This document shows, one piece after another, positions 1 to 6,511 of a DNA stretch of 21,860 bases (its first letter is position 1; each line of letters opens with the position of its first letter). A model generated the notes under the pieces. That model had not been told where the DNA came from, made no database searches, and saw only the letters and a program-made list of their open reading frames with translations. Source of the DNA: an uncultured Pseudomonadota bacterium (GTDB taxonomy: Bacteria > Pseudomonadota > Gammaproteobacteria > Burkholderiales > Burkholderiaceae); assembly GCA_946480245.1 (NCBI GenBank), contig CAMLIZ010000071.1, positions 1-21,860 of the forward strand, in the 5' to 3' direction. The position numbers and the translations under genes are program-made.

Positions 1-2
1 CG

Positions 3-959
3 GCCAAGTACGGCATCCTCACCGAGCTGCTGCCGCCGTCGCAGCTGGTCAAGGCGAACGGCTGGATCGAGGGCCTGACGATCGGCTCGGTGATCCTCGG
101 GCTGCTGCTGGGTGGGCAGTTGGTGGGCCACGCGATATCGCACGTGCTGCTGCAGATCGACGTCCCGTTCGTCGATACCGGCATCGATACGCCGGTGGAA
201 GCCGCCATCGCGATGATGATCGGGTTGTATGTGATTGCGGCGCTGTTCAACCTGCGCATCCCGCGCACCGAGGCACCGCTGCAGCCGATCGCGCACAACC
301 TGGTCACGCTCGTGCGCGACTTCTCGCAGTGCAACGCGCGCCTCTGGAACGACCGCCTCGGCCAGATCTCGCTGGCCACCACCACCGTGTTCTGGGGCGC
401 CGGCGGCAACCTGCGCTATGTGGTGCTGGCCTGGGCCGCCGCCGCGCTCGGCTACACCACCACCCAGGGCACCTCGCTCACCGGCGTGGTGGTGCTCGGC
501 ACCGCGGCCGGGGCGATGCTGGCGTCGGTGATGATGCGGCTGGACCGGGCCACGGCCGTGATCCCGCTGGGCATCGGCATGGGCCTGCTGGTGGTCGCGA
601 TGAACGCGATCCACAGCCTCGCGGTCGCGGTGCCGTTCCTGATCCTGCTGGGCGGCTTCGGCGGTTTTCTCGCGGTGCCGATGAACGCGCTGCTGCAGCA
701 CCGGGGCCACAACCTGATGGGCTCGGGCCGCTCGATCGCCGTGCAGAACTTCAACGAGCAGGCGGCGATCCTCGGCTTCGGCGCCTTCTACACCGGGCTC
801 ACCCGCTTCGGCATGTCATCGTTCGGCGCCATCACGATGTTCGGCCTGCTGGTGGCGCTGACGATGTGGGTGATCCAGCGCTGGCACCGCCGCAACTGCG
901 TGCAGCACCGCGACGAGGTGGAGCGGCTGCTTGCGATCGCCCGCTCTGACCGGCACTAG
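3..959 (+). CDS. lplT: Lysophospholipid transporter LplT, 3' part (5' end outside window)
   Basis: An MFS-type inner-membrane protein that in characterised bacteria flips lysophospholipids inward for re-acylation. The frame is open from base 3, so the start lies outside the window; about 318 codons remain of a usual length near 400-440. Visible family blocks are AKYGIL followed by a KANG segment at the left edge, a SLATTTVFWGAG block around 370-405, GGFGGFLAVPMNALLQ around 651-695 and SIAVQNFNE around 730-756. All of these match the LplT pattern I know from E. coli. Several hydrophobic segments typical of the C-terminal MFS half are present. A GTG at 90 could be misread as a start but lies inside a conserved region. 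The gene converges on the minus-strand receiver protein with a 6-bp gap. No aas (acyltransferase) gene is seen downstream; it may be fused or upstream. Confidence 0.88.
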   Translation, partial: AKYGILTELLPPSQLVKANGWIEGLTIGSVILGLLLGGQLVGHAISHVLLQIDVPFVDTGIDTPVEAAIAMMIGLYVIAALFNLRIPRTEAPLQPIAHNLVTLVRDFSQCNARLWNDRLGQISLATTTVFWGAGGNLRYVVLAWAAAALGYTTTQGTSLTGVVVLGTAAGAMLASVMMRLDRATAVIPLGIGMGLLVVAMNAIHSLAVAVPFLILLGGFGGFLAVPMNALLQHRGHNLMGSGRSIAVQNFNEQAAILGFGAFYTGLTRFGMSSFGAITMFGLLVALTMWVIQRWHRRNCVQHRDEVERLLAIARSDRH

Positions 960-965
960 CTCCGG

Positions 966-1790
966 TCAGCGAAACACACCGGGGCGCGGCGCGCTGGCGC
1001 CATGCGCCGCCAGCAGCCGGCGCAGCGCCACGCCCTCCACCGGCTTGGGCAAGTAGGCGTCGCACTGCGCCAATGTGCTGCGCACCCGGTCGACCGGGCC
1101 GTCCTGGCCGGCCATCAGCACGATCACCGGTGCCGCCGCGCCCGCCGCACGGTGCTGGCGCTTGACGTACTGGCACAGGTTGAAGCCGTCCATCTCGCTC
1201 TCATCCGCCAATGCGGTATCGATGAACACGACGCGGAACCCAAGCCGGCCCATCAGCTCCAGGGCTTTGCCGCTGGTGTTGACGCGCACCGTGCTCAGGC
1301 CCTGCGCCTGCAACTCGCGCTCCAGCGCACGCGCCGCGCTCTCGTCATCGTCGACGATCAAGGCGTCGGGCGACACGGTGCGGTCCGGCGGGGGCTGGTC
1401 GGCCGCACGCCGGGCGGGCAGCTCCGCGCCCACGTCTGCGGCAGGCACGGCCGGCGGCATGGCATGGCGCATCGCGACCGCGGCGTCGAGCTCGCGCAGC
1501 ACATGCAGCGGATCGATCGGCCGCATCATCCAGGCCAGGGCACCCTCGGGCGCCTGCGCACCGATGAACACCGCGTCGCGCACGCGGCCGGCCTGCACCA
1601 CCTGCTGCACGGCAGCGGGATCGTCGGCATCGACCACCGCGAACGCCGCATCGTCGAGCTGCTTCGTCTCCTCGTAGGCAGGGAAGCGCTGGCCCGCGAG
1701 GCGGAAGTACGAGGCCAGGGCGCTTCGCTCGAAATCGCCGAAGCCCTGCAACAACACGCGCAAGCGGGGCCGGGTAGCAGCAGGGGACAT
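966..1790 (-). CDS. Response-regulator-like protein with two receiver domains (N-terminal one degenerate)
   Basis: 274 residues when started at the ATG whose complement is at 1788-1790. Residues about 141-265 form a receiver (REC) domain: acidic triplet D147-D149, candidate phospho-acceptor D191 and the conserved lysine K249 in LPKP. The Thr/Ser normally found at the end of beta-4 appears to be Met226. Residues about 9-108 look like a second, degenerate receiver: beta-1 has no acidic pair, D54 is in the acceptor-like position, and Arg90 replaces the Lys of the KP motif. A proline/alanine-rich linker (about 110-140) joins them. There is no DNA-binding or enzymatic output domain. The frame stays open upstream to 1895, but the promoter candidate at 1824-1852 would start transcription inside that extension, which favours the 1790 start. 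Partner kinase is unknown and no kinase gene is nearby. Confidence 0.72.
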   Translation of the reverse strand: MSPAATRPRLRVLLQGFGDFERSALASYFRLAGQRFPAYEETKQLDDAAFAVVDADDPAAVQQVVQAGRVRDAVFIGAQAPEGALAWMMRPIDPLHVLRELDAAVAMRHAMPPAVPAADVGAELPARRAADQPPPDRTVSPDALIVDDDESAARALERELQAQGLSTVRVNTSGKALELMGRLGFRVVFIDTALADESEMDGFNLCQYVKRQHRAAGAAAPVIVLMAGQDGPVDRVRSTLAQCDAYLPKPVEGVALRRLLAAHGASAPRPGVFR

Positions 1791-1823
1791 GGGCGATGGA
1801 GACGACGAGCGAGTGTGCGGACG

Positions 1824-1852
1824 ATGTTGGAGGCGCGGGCACGGCATGTCAA
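1824..1852 (-). promoter_or_regulatory. Sigma70-like promoter for the double-receiver gene
   Basis: On the minus strand a perfect TTGACA (1852 to 1847) is followed after 17 bp by CAACAT (1829 to 1824), which keeps the important A2, A5 and T6 of the -10 element. Transcription would start near 1817, leaving a short leader to the ATG at 1790. This is pattern recognition only. Confidence 0.45.
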
Positions 1853-1936
1853 CGCGCCGAGGCCCTGGGAACACGGGATCGTAGGCGACTAACATCGGTT
1901 CCCCGGCCAGCCGGCCCCTTCGCGAAAGGCCACACC

Positions 1937-2428
1937 ATGCCCGAGCAAAGCCTGTACGACTTCGACGCCCAGACCATCGACGGCCACACGCGCCACCTCG
2001 GCGACCTGCGCGGCCACGTGGTGCTCGTGGTGAACACCGCCAGCGAATGCGGCTTCACGCCACAGTTCGAGGGCCTCGAGGCCTTGTGGAAGAAGTACAA
2101 GGACCGCGGGCTCGCGGTGCTGGGCTTTCCGAGCAACGAGTTCGGCGGCCAGGACCCGGGCAGCAACACCGAGATCGCCGGTTTCTGCCAGCGCAACTAC
2201 GGCGTCAGCTTCCCGATGATGGCCAAGACCGAGGTCAACGGCGCCGGGGCTCACCCCTTGTTCCAGTGGTTGAAGCAGCAAGCGCCGGGCCTGCTGGGCA
2301 CCCAGGCGATCAAGTGGAATTTCACCAAGTTCCTGGTCGGACGCGACGGCCAGGTGATCAAGCGCTATGCGCCCAACGACCCCCCGTCGGCGATCGAGCC
2401 CGACATCGTGGCCGCACTCGGAGACTGA
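1937..2428 (+). CDS. Glutathione peroxidase family protein (Cys type)
   Basis: 163 residues, the normal length for bacterial thiol peroxidases of the GPx family, which reduce hydroperoxides using glutathione or more often thioredoxin. Visible motifs are NTASECGFT with the peroxidatic cysteine (not selenocysteine, since the codon is TGC), FPSNEFGGQDPG carrying the catalytic Gln, and KWNFTKFLVG carrying the catalytic Trp and Asn, so the catalytic tetrad is complete. The start ATG is supported by a GAAAGG Shine-Dalgarno at about 1924-1929. No signal peptide is seen, so it is probably cytoplasmic. The aminotransferase begins 6 bp downstream, so the two are probably co-transcribed, although they have no obvious metabolic link. 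A TAACAT at 1890-1895 could be a -10 element but its -35 is poor. The electron donor cannot be decided from sequence. Confidence 0.92.
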   Translation: MPEQSLYDFDAQTIDGHTRHLGDLRGHVVLVVNTASECGFTPQFEGLEALWKKYKDRGLAVLGFPSNEFGGQDPGSNTEIAGFCQRNYGVSFPMMAKTEVNGAGAHPLFQWLKQQAPGLLGTQAIKWNFTKFLVGRDGQVIKRYAPNDPPSAIEPDIVAALGD

Positions 2429-2434
2429 AAGAGC

Positions 2435-3634
2435 ATGTTCCAGCACGTCGAACCCTATGGCGGCGACCCGATCCTGTCGCTGAACGAGGATTTCCAGAAG
2501 GACCCGCGGCCGAACAAGATCAACCTGTCGATCGGCATCTACTTCGACGACAACGGCCGCATCCCGGTGCTCGAGTCGGTGCACCGGGCCGAGCAGAAGC
2601 TGCTGCAGGCCAATGCCGCCAAGCCCTACCTGCCGATCGAAGGCGCGGCCAACTTCCGCACCGAGGTGCAGAAGCTGCTGTTCGGGCCGACGCACGAGGC
2701 GGTGACCTCCGGGCGCGTGGCCACCATCCAGTCCGTGGGCTCCAGCGGCGGGCTGAAGGTGGGCGCGGATTTCCTGAAGCGCTACTTTCCCGCCAGCGAG
2801 GTGTGGGTGAGCGATCCCACCTGGGACAACCACCGCTCGATGTTCGAGGGCGCCGGGTTCACGGTGCACACCTATCCGTACTACGACCCGGCCACGGGGG
2901 GCGTGCGCTTCGACGAGATGCTGGCCTTGCTGCGCACGCTGCCGCCGCAGAGCATCGTGCTGCTGCATGCCTGCTGCCACAACCCGACCGGCGTGGACCT
3001 CACACCCGCGCAGTGGGACCGGCTGATCCCGGTGCTGCAGGAGCGCCGGCTGCTGCCCTACCTGGACCTGGCCTACCAGGGCTTCGGCGACGGCATCGCC
3101 GAGGATGCCTACGCGGTGCGCAAGCTGGCCGACACGGGCATGAGCTTCTTCATCGCCAACTCGTTCAGCAAGAGCATGAGCGTGTACGGCGAACGCTGCG
3201 GCGCCCTGAGCGTGGTGTGCCCCGACGCGGCACAGGCGGCCAACGTGCTGGGGCAGCTGAAGTTCACGATCCGGCGCAACTATTCCAGCCCGCCGATCCA
3301 TGGCGGGCAGATCGTCGCGCTGCTGCTGGGCGACCCCGAGTTGCGCGGGCTGTGGGAGCAGGAGCTGGCAGCGATGCGTGAGCGCATCCTCGCGATGCGG
3401 CGCCGCCTGCATGGGGTGCTGCAGCAAAAGCTGCCCGGGCGCGACTTCGAGTACTTCCTCACGCAGCGTGGCATGTTCAGCTACACCGGCTTGAGCGCCG
3501 CACAGGTGGACCGGCTGCGCGAGGAACACGCGGTGTACCTGATCCGCTCCGGCCGCATCTGCATCGCGGGGCTGAACAGCCACAACGTGGAGGCCGCCGC
3601 GCAGGCGATGGCCACGGTGATCGCCCAGGGCTGA
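2435..3634 (+). CDS. tyrB: Aromatic amino acid / aspartate aminotransferase (TyrB-like, class I)
   Basis: 399 residues, the usual length of the AspC/TyrB subfamily of PLP-dependent transaminases. These exchange the amino group between aspartate, phenylalanine or tyrosine and 2-oxoglutarate. Family blocks are in order: NLSIGIYFDDNG (30-41), W130 in PTWDNH, HNPTGVDLT with N183, YLDLAYQGF with D211 and Y214, the Schiff-base lysine K246 in NSFSKSM, and R254 in YGERCGALS, which binds the substrate carboxylate. All PLP-contacting residues I can place are present. A GAAAGAG Shine-Dalgarno precedes the ATG and overlaps the end of the peroxidase gene. A strong intrinsic terminator follows. The split between aromatic and aspartate preference cannot be settled by eye. 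The TyrB label rests on overall resemblance to proteobacterial aromatic transaminases. Confidence 0.88.
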   Translation: MFQHVEPYGGDPILSLNEDFQKDPRPNKINLSIGIYFDDNGRIPVLESVHRAEQKLLQANAAKPYLPIEGAANFRTEVQKLLFGPTHEAVTSGRVATIQSVGSSGGLKVGADFLKRYFPASEVWVSDPTWDNHRSMFEGAGFTVHTYPYYDPATGGVRFDEMLALLRTLPPQSIVLLHACCHNPTGVDLTPAQWDRLIPVLQERRLLPYLDLAYQGFGDGIAEDAYAVRKLADTGMSFFIANSFSKSMSVYGERCGALSVVCPDAAQAANVLGQLKFTIRRNYSSPPIHGGQIVALLLGDPELRGLWEQELAAMRERILAMRRRLHGVLQQKLPGRDFEYFLTQRGMFSYTGLSAAQVDRLREEHAVYLIRSGRICIAGLNSHNVEAAAQAMATVIAQG

Positions 3635-3654
3635 CGCTTCGGCCGCTCCGCACG

Positions 3655-3683
3655 CAAGGCGCCCCCCGGGCGCCTTGTTCTTT
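3655..3683 (+). terminator. Rho-independent terminator after tyrB
   Basis: A perfect 10-bp stem (3655-3664 with 3668-3677), a 3-nt C loop and a T-rich tail TTCTTT at 3678-3683. It lies 21 bp after the aminotransferase stop and separates that transcript from the bufferin operon. Confidence 0.85.
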
Positions 3684-3736
3684 GCGGCCGCTGCATCCGG
3701 TCAGACCCGCTTGCGTAGATCGTTGCGCAGTCGCGT

Positions 3737-3761
3737 GTAAGGAATGCGCCGGAGCGCCGAC
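3737..3761 (+). promoter_or_regulatory. Candidate ECF-sigma promoter of the bufferin operon
   Basis: GTAAGG (3737-3742), 15 bp, then CGAC (3758-3761), inside the larger string TGTAAGGAATGCG. The arrangement resembles ECF-type promoters (a GTAAC/GGAA-like -35 and a CGNC-like -10), which are known to drive several bufferin operons. A leader of roughly 55 nt would remain before the bufA start. No conventional TTGACA/TATAAT pair is seen in 3684-3824. The matching sigma factor is not evident in the window; the ECF42-type factor here should use a different -35. Confidence 0.35.
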
Positions 3762-3824
3762 TGACTCCCGCCGCCGATCTGTGGCGAGCGTTCAACCAAC
3801 CGCAAGAGGAAAGAGGAAACCACC

Positions 3825-4085
3825 ATGGCAAACATCAAGACCGGTCTGGCCGTTGCTGCCGCCGCCGCCGCACTGCTCTCCGCCGGCATGCTGACCACCA
3901 CGACCGCGCAAGCCGCCGACATGGGCGCCGTCAAGTGCTCGGGCGTCAACAGCTGCAAGGGCACGTCGGAGTGCAAGACGGCCAAGAACGAGTGCAAGGG
4001 GCAGAACAGCTGCAAGGGCCAGGGCTGGGTGAGCAAGAGCTCGGCCAGCGCGTGTACCAAGGCTGGCGGCACGGTCCTCAACTGA
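3825..4085 (+). CDS. bufA: Bufferin-type secreted metallophore precursor (six-Cys, BufA2-like)
   Basis: 86 residues. Residues 1-30 form a Sec signal peptide: K5, a long alanine-rich hydrophobic core, and a likely cleavage after AQA at 28-30. The mature part of about 56 residues is polar, lysine- and glycine-rich and contains six cysteines (38, 44, 50, 57, 63, 77). They are spaced C-x5-C-x5-C-x6-C-x5-C-x13-C, with NSCKG occurring twice (42-46, 61-65). This matches the six-cysteine class of bufferins, ribosomally made peptides that are modified on Cys by a DUF692 (MNIO) enzyme and bind copper in the periplasm. The adjacent DUF692 and DUF2063 genes make this call much stronger than the peptide alone would. 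The start is fixed by purine-rich AGAGGA/AGAGGAAA at 3805-3818. Which cysteines are modified, and the metal, are inferences. Confidence 0.82.
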   Translation: MANIKTGLAVAAAAAALLSAGMLTTTTAQAADMGAVKCSGVNSCKGTSECKTAKNECKGQNSCKGQGWVSKSSASACTKAGGTVLN

Positions 4086-4098
4086 GCTTCGCCCGGAG

Positions 4099-4926
4099 AT
4101 GACCGCCATCCACGGCTTCGGTCTCGGGTTGCGTAGCGAGCACTACCGCGACTTCCATGAGGAGCGGCCGCGTGTCGACTGGCTGGAGGTCATCTCCGAG
4201 AACTACATGGTGCCCGGCGGCAAGCCGCTGCACCACCTGGAGCGCATCCGCCGCGACCACCCGATGGTGATGCACGGCGTGTCGATGTCGATCGGCAGCG
4301 CCGACGCGTTGGACCTGGATTACCTGCGGGAGCTGAAGGCGCTGGCCGACCGGGTGCAGCCGGGCTGGATCTCCGACCATTTGTGTTGGACCGGCGTGGA
4401 CCACCACAACCTGCACGACCTGATGCCGCTGCCCTACACCGAAGCGGCGCTGCGCCACCTGGTGCCGCGCATCGCACAGGTGCAGGACGTGCTGCAGCGG
4501 CCGCTGGTGCTGGAGAACGTGTCCAGCTACGTCAGCTTCGCCGTCGACGAGATGAGCGAGGCCGAGTTCATCGTCGAGCTGCTGCGCCGCACCGACGCGC
4601 GCCTGCTGCTGGACGTGAACAACGTGTACGTCAGCAGCGTGAACCACGGCTTCAGCGCGCAGGCCTTCATCGACGCGATGCCGGCAGCGCGCGTGGTGCA
4701 GATCCACCTGGCCGGGCACCAGAACCACGGCGACCACCTGATCGACACGCATGACGAACCGGTGTGCGACGCCGTGTGGGCGCTGTACCGCCACACCGTG
4801 CAGCGGCTGGGCGCCGTGCCCACGATGATCGAGCGCGACGACAACATCCCGGCGCTGGACGAGCTGCTGCGCGAACTCGACCAGGCACGCCAGATCGCGC
4901 AACAAGCGCTCGCGGTGCCGGCATGA
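4099..4926 (+). CDS. bufB: MNIO family (DUF692) bufferin maturase
   Basis: 275 residues, standard for DUF692, a TIM-barrel family of multinuclear non-heme iron oxidative enzymes that modify cysteines of precursor peptides. Conserved blocks are in order: GLGLR (8-12), WLEVISENY (28-36), H59 in VMHGV, ISDHLCW with D93/H94 (91-97), VLENVSSY with E139/N140, [11 protein letters not shown] with D172 and N174 (169-179), VQIHLAGH with H203/H207 (200-207), DTHDEPV with H218 (216-222) and MIERDDNIP with E245 (243-251). All the metal-ligand-type residues I can place are intact, so the enzyme should be active. The gene starts 13 bp after bufA with a CGGAG ribosome binding site, and its stop overlaps the bufC start (ATGA). 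The likely role is iron- and oxygen-dependent conversion of cysteines in the neighbouring precursor, probably in the cytoplasm before export. Confidence 0.9.
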   Translation: MTAIHGFGLGLRSEHYRDFHEERPRVDWLEVISENYMVPGGKPLHHLERIRRDHPMVMHGVSMSIGSADALDLDYLRELKALADRVQPGWISDHLCWTGVDHHNLHDLMPLPYTEAALRHLVPRIAQVQDVLQRPLVLENVSSYVSFAVDEMSEAEFIVELLRRTDARLLLDVNNVYVSSVNHGFSAQAFIDAMPAARVVQIHLAGHQNHGDHLIDTHDEPVCDAVWALYRHTVQRLGAVPTMIERDDNIPALDELLRELDQARQIAQQALAVPA

Positions 4927-5738
4927 CGAGCTCGATCGAGCTGCTCGACCAGCAGCGCGCGCTACTGCATGCGGTGGTGCACGCGGTGGCGCATGACGCC
5001 GCTGCGCACGTGCTGCTGCGCACGCCACCCGGTGGCGAAGCGCCGCGCCTGTTCATCTACCGCCATGCCTACCGCGCGCGACTGCGCGGCGCGCTGGCCG
5101 ACAACTACACCGTGCTGCAACGCGCGCTGGGCGACGACGGCTTTGACGCGCTGGCCGAGGCGTACATCGATGCGCATCCGTCTGCGCGGCCGTCGATCCG
5201 GTGGTTCGGCGACCAGCTGCCGGCCTTCATGGACGAGCGCGGCGACCTGGTGCCGCATCCCGCGCTGGCGGACATCGCGCGCATGGACTGGGCTTTGCGC
5301 AGCGCCTTCGATGCGGCCGACGCGCCGGTGCTCGACCTCGGCGTGCTCGCCACGATCGCACCCGAGCGATGGGCCGAGCTGCGCCTGGCTGCGCATCCCA
5401 GCGTGCAGCTGCTGCCGCTGAACTGGACGGTGGAAGCAGCATGGCGCGCCCTGCGCGCCTACGAGCCCGAGTCCGACACGCCCGAGCCTGAACTGCCCGA
5501 GCCCGACGCGCAGCCGCATGCCTTGCTGGTGTGGCGCCGTGAGCTGGAAACGCAATGGCGTTCACTGCCGGCACTGGAGAGCCGGCTGCTGCAAGCGGCA
5601 CTGGCCGGTGCGAGCTTCGCGCAGTGGTGCGCCGTGGCCGCCGACGCACTGAACGGCGACGAGACGCAGGCCGCACAGGCCACGGCCGGTGCATTGCAGC
5701 AATGGCTGCACGACGGGCTGTTCAGCACCATCGCCTGA
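4923..5738 (+). CDS. bufC: DUF2063 family bufferin partner / chaperone protein
   Basis: 271 residues from the ATG at 4923, which overlaps the bufB stop by 4 bp (ATGA), a sign of translational coupling. The frame is open further upstream, but that part runs inside bufB. The N-terminal DUF2063 domain is recognised from [20 protein letters not shown] (about 42-61), then [20 protein letters not shown] and LPAFMDE (about 79-106). The C-terminal half is more variable, with an acidic/proline-rich stretch ([14 protein letters not shown]) near residue 180-193, and ends in a helical segment. DUF2063 proteins almost always accompany DUF692 enzymes and are thought to present the precursor peptide to the enzyme. 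No signal peptide or membrane segment is seen, so it is probably cytoplasmic. The gene converges on the SDR gene, 26 bp away. Confidence 0.85.
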   Translation: MTSSIELLDQQRALLHAVVHAVAHDAAAHVLLRTPPGGEAPRLFIYRHAYRARLRGALADNYTVLQRALGDDGFDALAEAYIDAHPSARPSIRWFGDQLPAFMDERGDLVPHPALADIARMDWALRSAFDAADAPVLDLGVLATIAPERWAELRLAAHPSVQLLPLNWTVEAAWRALRAYEPESDTPEPELPEPDAQPHALLVWRRELETQWRSLPALESRLLQAALAGASFAQWCAVAADALNGDETQAAQATAGALQQWLHDGLFSTIA

Positions 5739-5751
5739 CCCGAACAGCCCG
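5714..5751. repeat. 10-bp inverted repeat spanning the bufC stop codon
   Basis: Arms CGGGCTGTTC (5714-5723) and GAACAGCCCG (5742-5751) are perfectly complementary with an 18-nt loop that contains the bufC stop (5736-5738). No T-run follows on either strand, so it is not a classic intrinsic terminator. It sits between convergent genes and may cap the 3' end of the bufferin transcript. In DNA this GC-rich, a dyad of this size could also arise by chance. Confidence 0.4.
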
Positions 5752-5764
5752 CTGGCGCGGCCAC

Positions 5765-6511
5765 TCAGATGCAGCGCCCGCCGTCCACCTCCATCGCGAC
5801 ACCGGTGATCATCGACGCTTCGTCGCTGCACAAGAAGCATGCGGCGTTGCCGAGGTCTTGCGGCGTCGAGAAGCGGCCGAGCGGAATCGTCGCCAGGAAC
5901 TTCGCGCGCGTCTCGGGTGTGTCGCCGCCCATGAAGGTGCTCAGCATCGGCGTCTCGCCGGCCACCGGGTTCAAGGCCACCACGCGGATGCCGGCAGGCG
6001 CCAGCTCCACGGCCATCGAGCGCGTGGCCGTGATCACCCAGCCCTTGCTGGCGTTGTACCAGGTGAGCCGCGGGCGCGGGCTGACGCCGGCGGTGCTGGC
6101 CATGTTGAGGATCACGCCGCTGCCCTGGCGCTTGAAGCGCGGCACCACCGCCTGCGCGGCCAGGTAGATCGCCTTCATGTTGACCGCCACGATGCGGTCG
6201 AACTCGTCCTCCGGCAGCGTCTCCAGCGGCTGCGGCAGATGGCCCACGCCGGCGTTGTTGACCAGGATGTGCAGGCCGCCGAAGCGCGCCTCGGCAGCAT
6301 CGAGCATGGCGGCGGTGTCGTCGGCGCGGCTGACGTCGGCGCGCACCGCGTGCGCGGCGTCGCCCAGCTCGGCAGCGAGTGCCTGCGCGCCTTCGAGGTT
6401 GCGGTCGGCAATGACCACGCGTGCGCCTTCGGCCACGAACTTGGCGCAGATGCCGGCACCGAAGCCCGACGCGCCACCGGTGACGACGGCGACCTTGTCT
6501 TTCAGTCTCAT
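5765..6511 (-). CDS. SDR family NAD(P)-dependent oxidoreductase
   Basis: 248 residues, a classical short-chain dehydrogenase/reductase. It shows the nucleotide-binding motif TGGASGFG (11-18), an aspartate at the end of beta-2 (D36 in VVIADRN) that usually indicates NAD rather than NADP, the NNAG structural motif (85-88), and the active-site set S139, Y152 and K156 in YNASK. The C-terminal DGG end is typical of the FabG-like/glucose-1-dehydrogenase-like subgroup. The start is preceded on the minus strand by AGGA at a good distance, and the gene overlaps the aldehyde dehydrogenase stop by 4 bp (ATGA), so the two form a coupled operon. With an ALDH next to it, oxidation of an alcohol to an aldehyde and then to an acid is a reasonable inference. 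The substrate is unknown. Confidence 0.88.
   Translation of the reverse strand: MRLKDKVAVVTGGASGFGAGICAKFVAEGARVVIADRNLEGAQALAAELGDAAHAVRADVSRADDTAAMLDAAEARFGGLHILVNNAGVGHLPQPLETLPEDEFDRIVAVNMKAIYLAAQAVVPRFKRQGSGVILNMASTAGVSPRPRLTWYNASKGWVITATRSMAVELAPAGIRVVALNPVAGETPMLSTFMGGDTPETRAKFLATIPLGRFSTPQDLGNAACFLCSDEASMITGVAMEVDGGRCI

Noticed and set aside
1867..1903. GGGAAC / GTTCCC inverted repeat ahead of the glutathione peroxidase
   Set aside because: Only 6-bp arms with a 25-nt spacer; easily produced by chance in this composition.
4764..4922. N-terminal extension of the DUF2063 protein
   Set aside because: It lies inside the bufB coding region and is arginine-rich without similarity to the family. 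The ATGA overlap start at 4923 fits.
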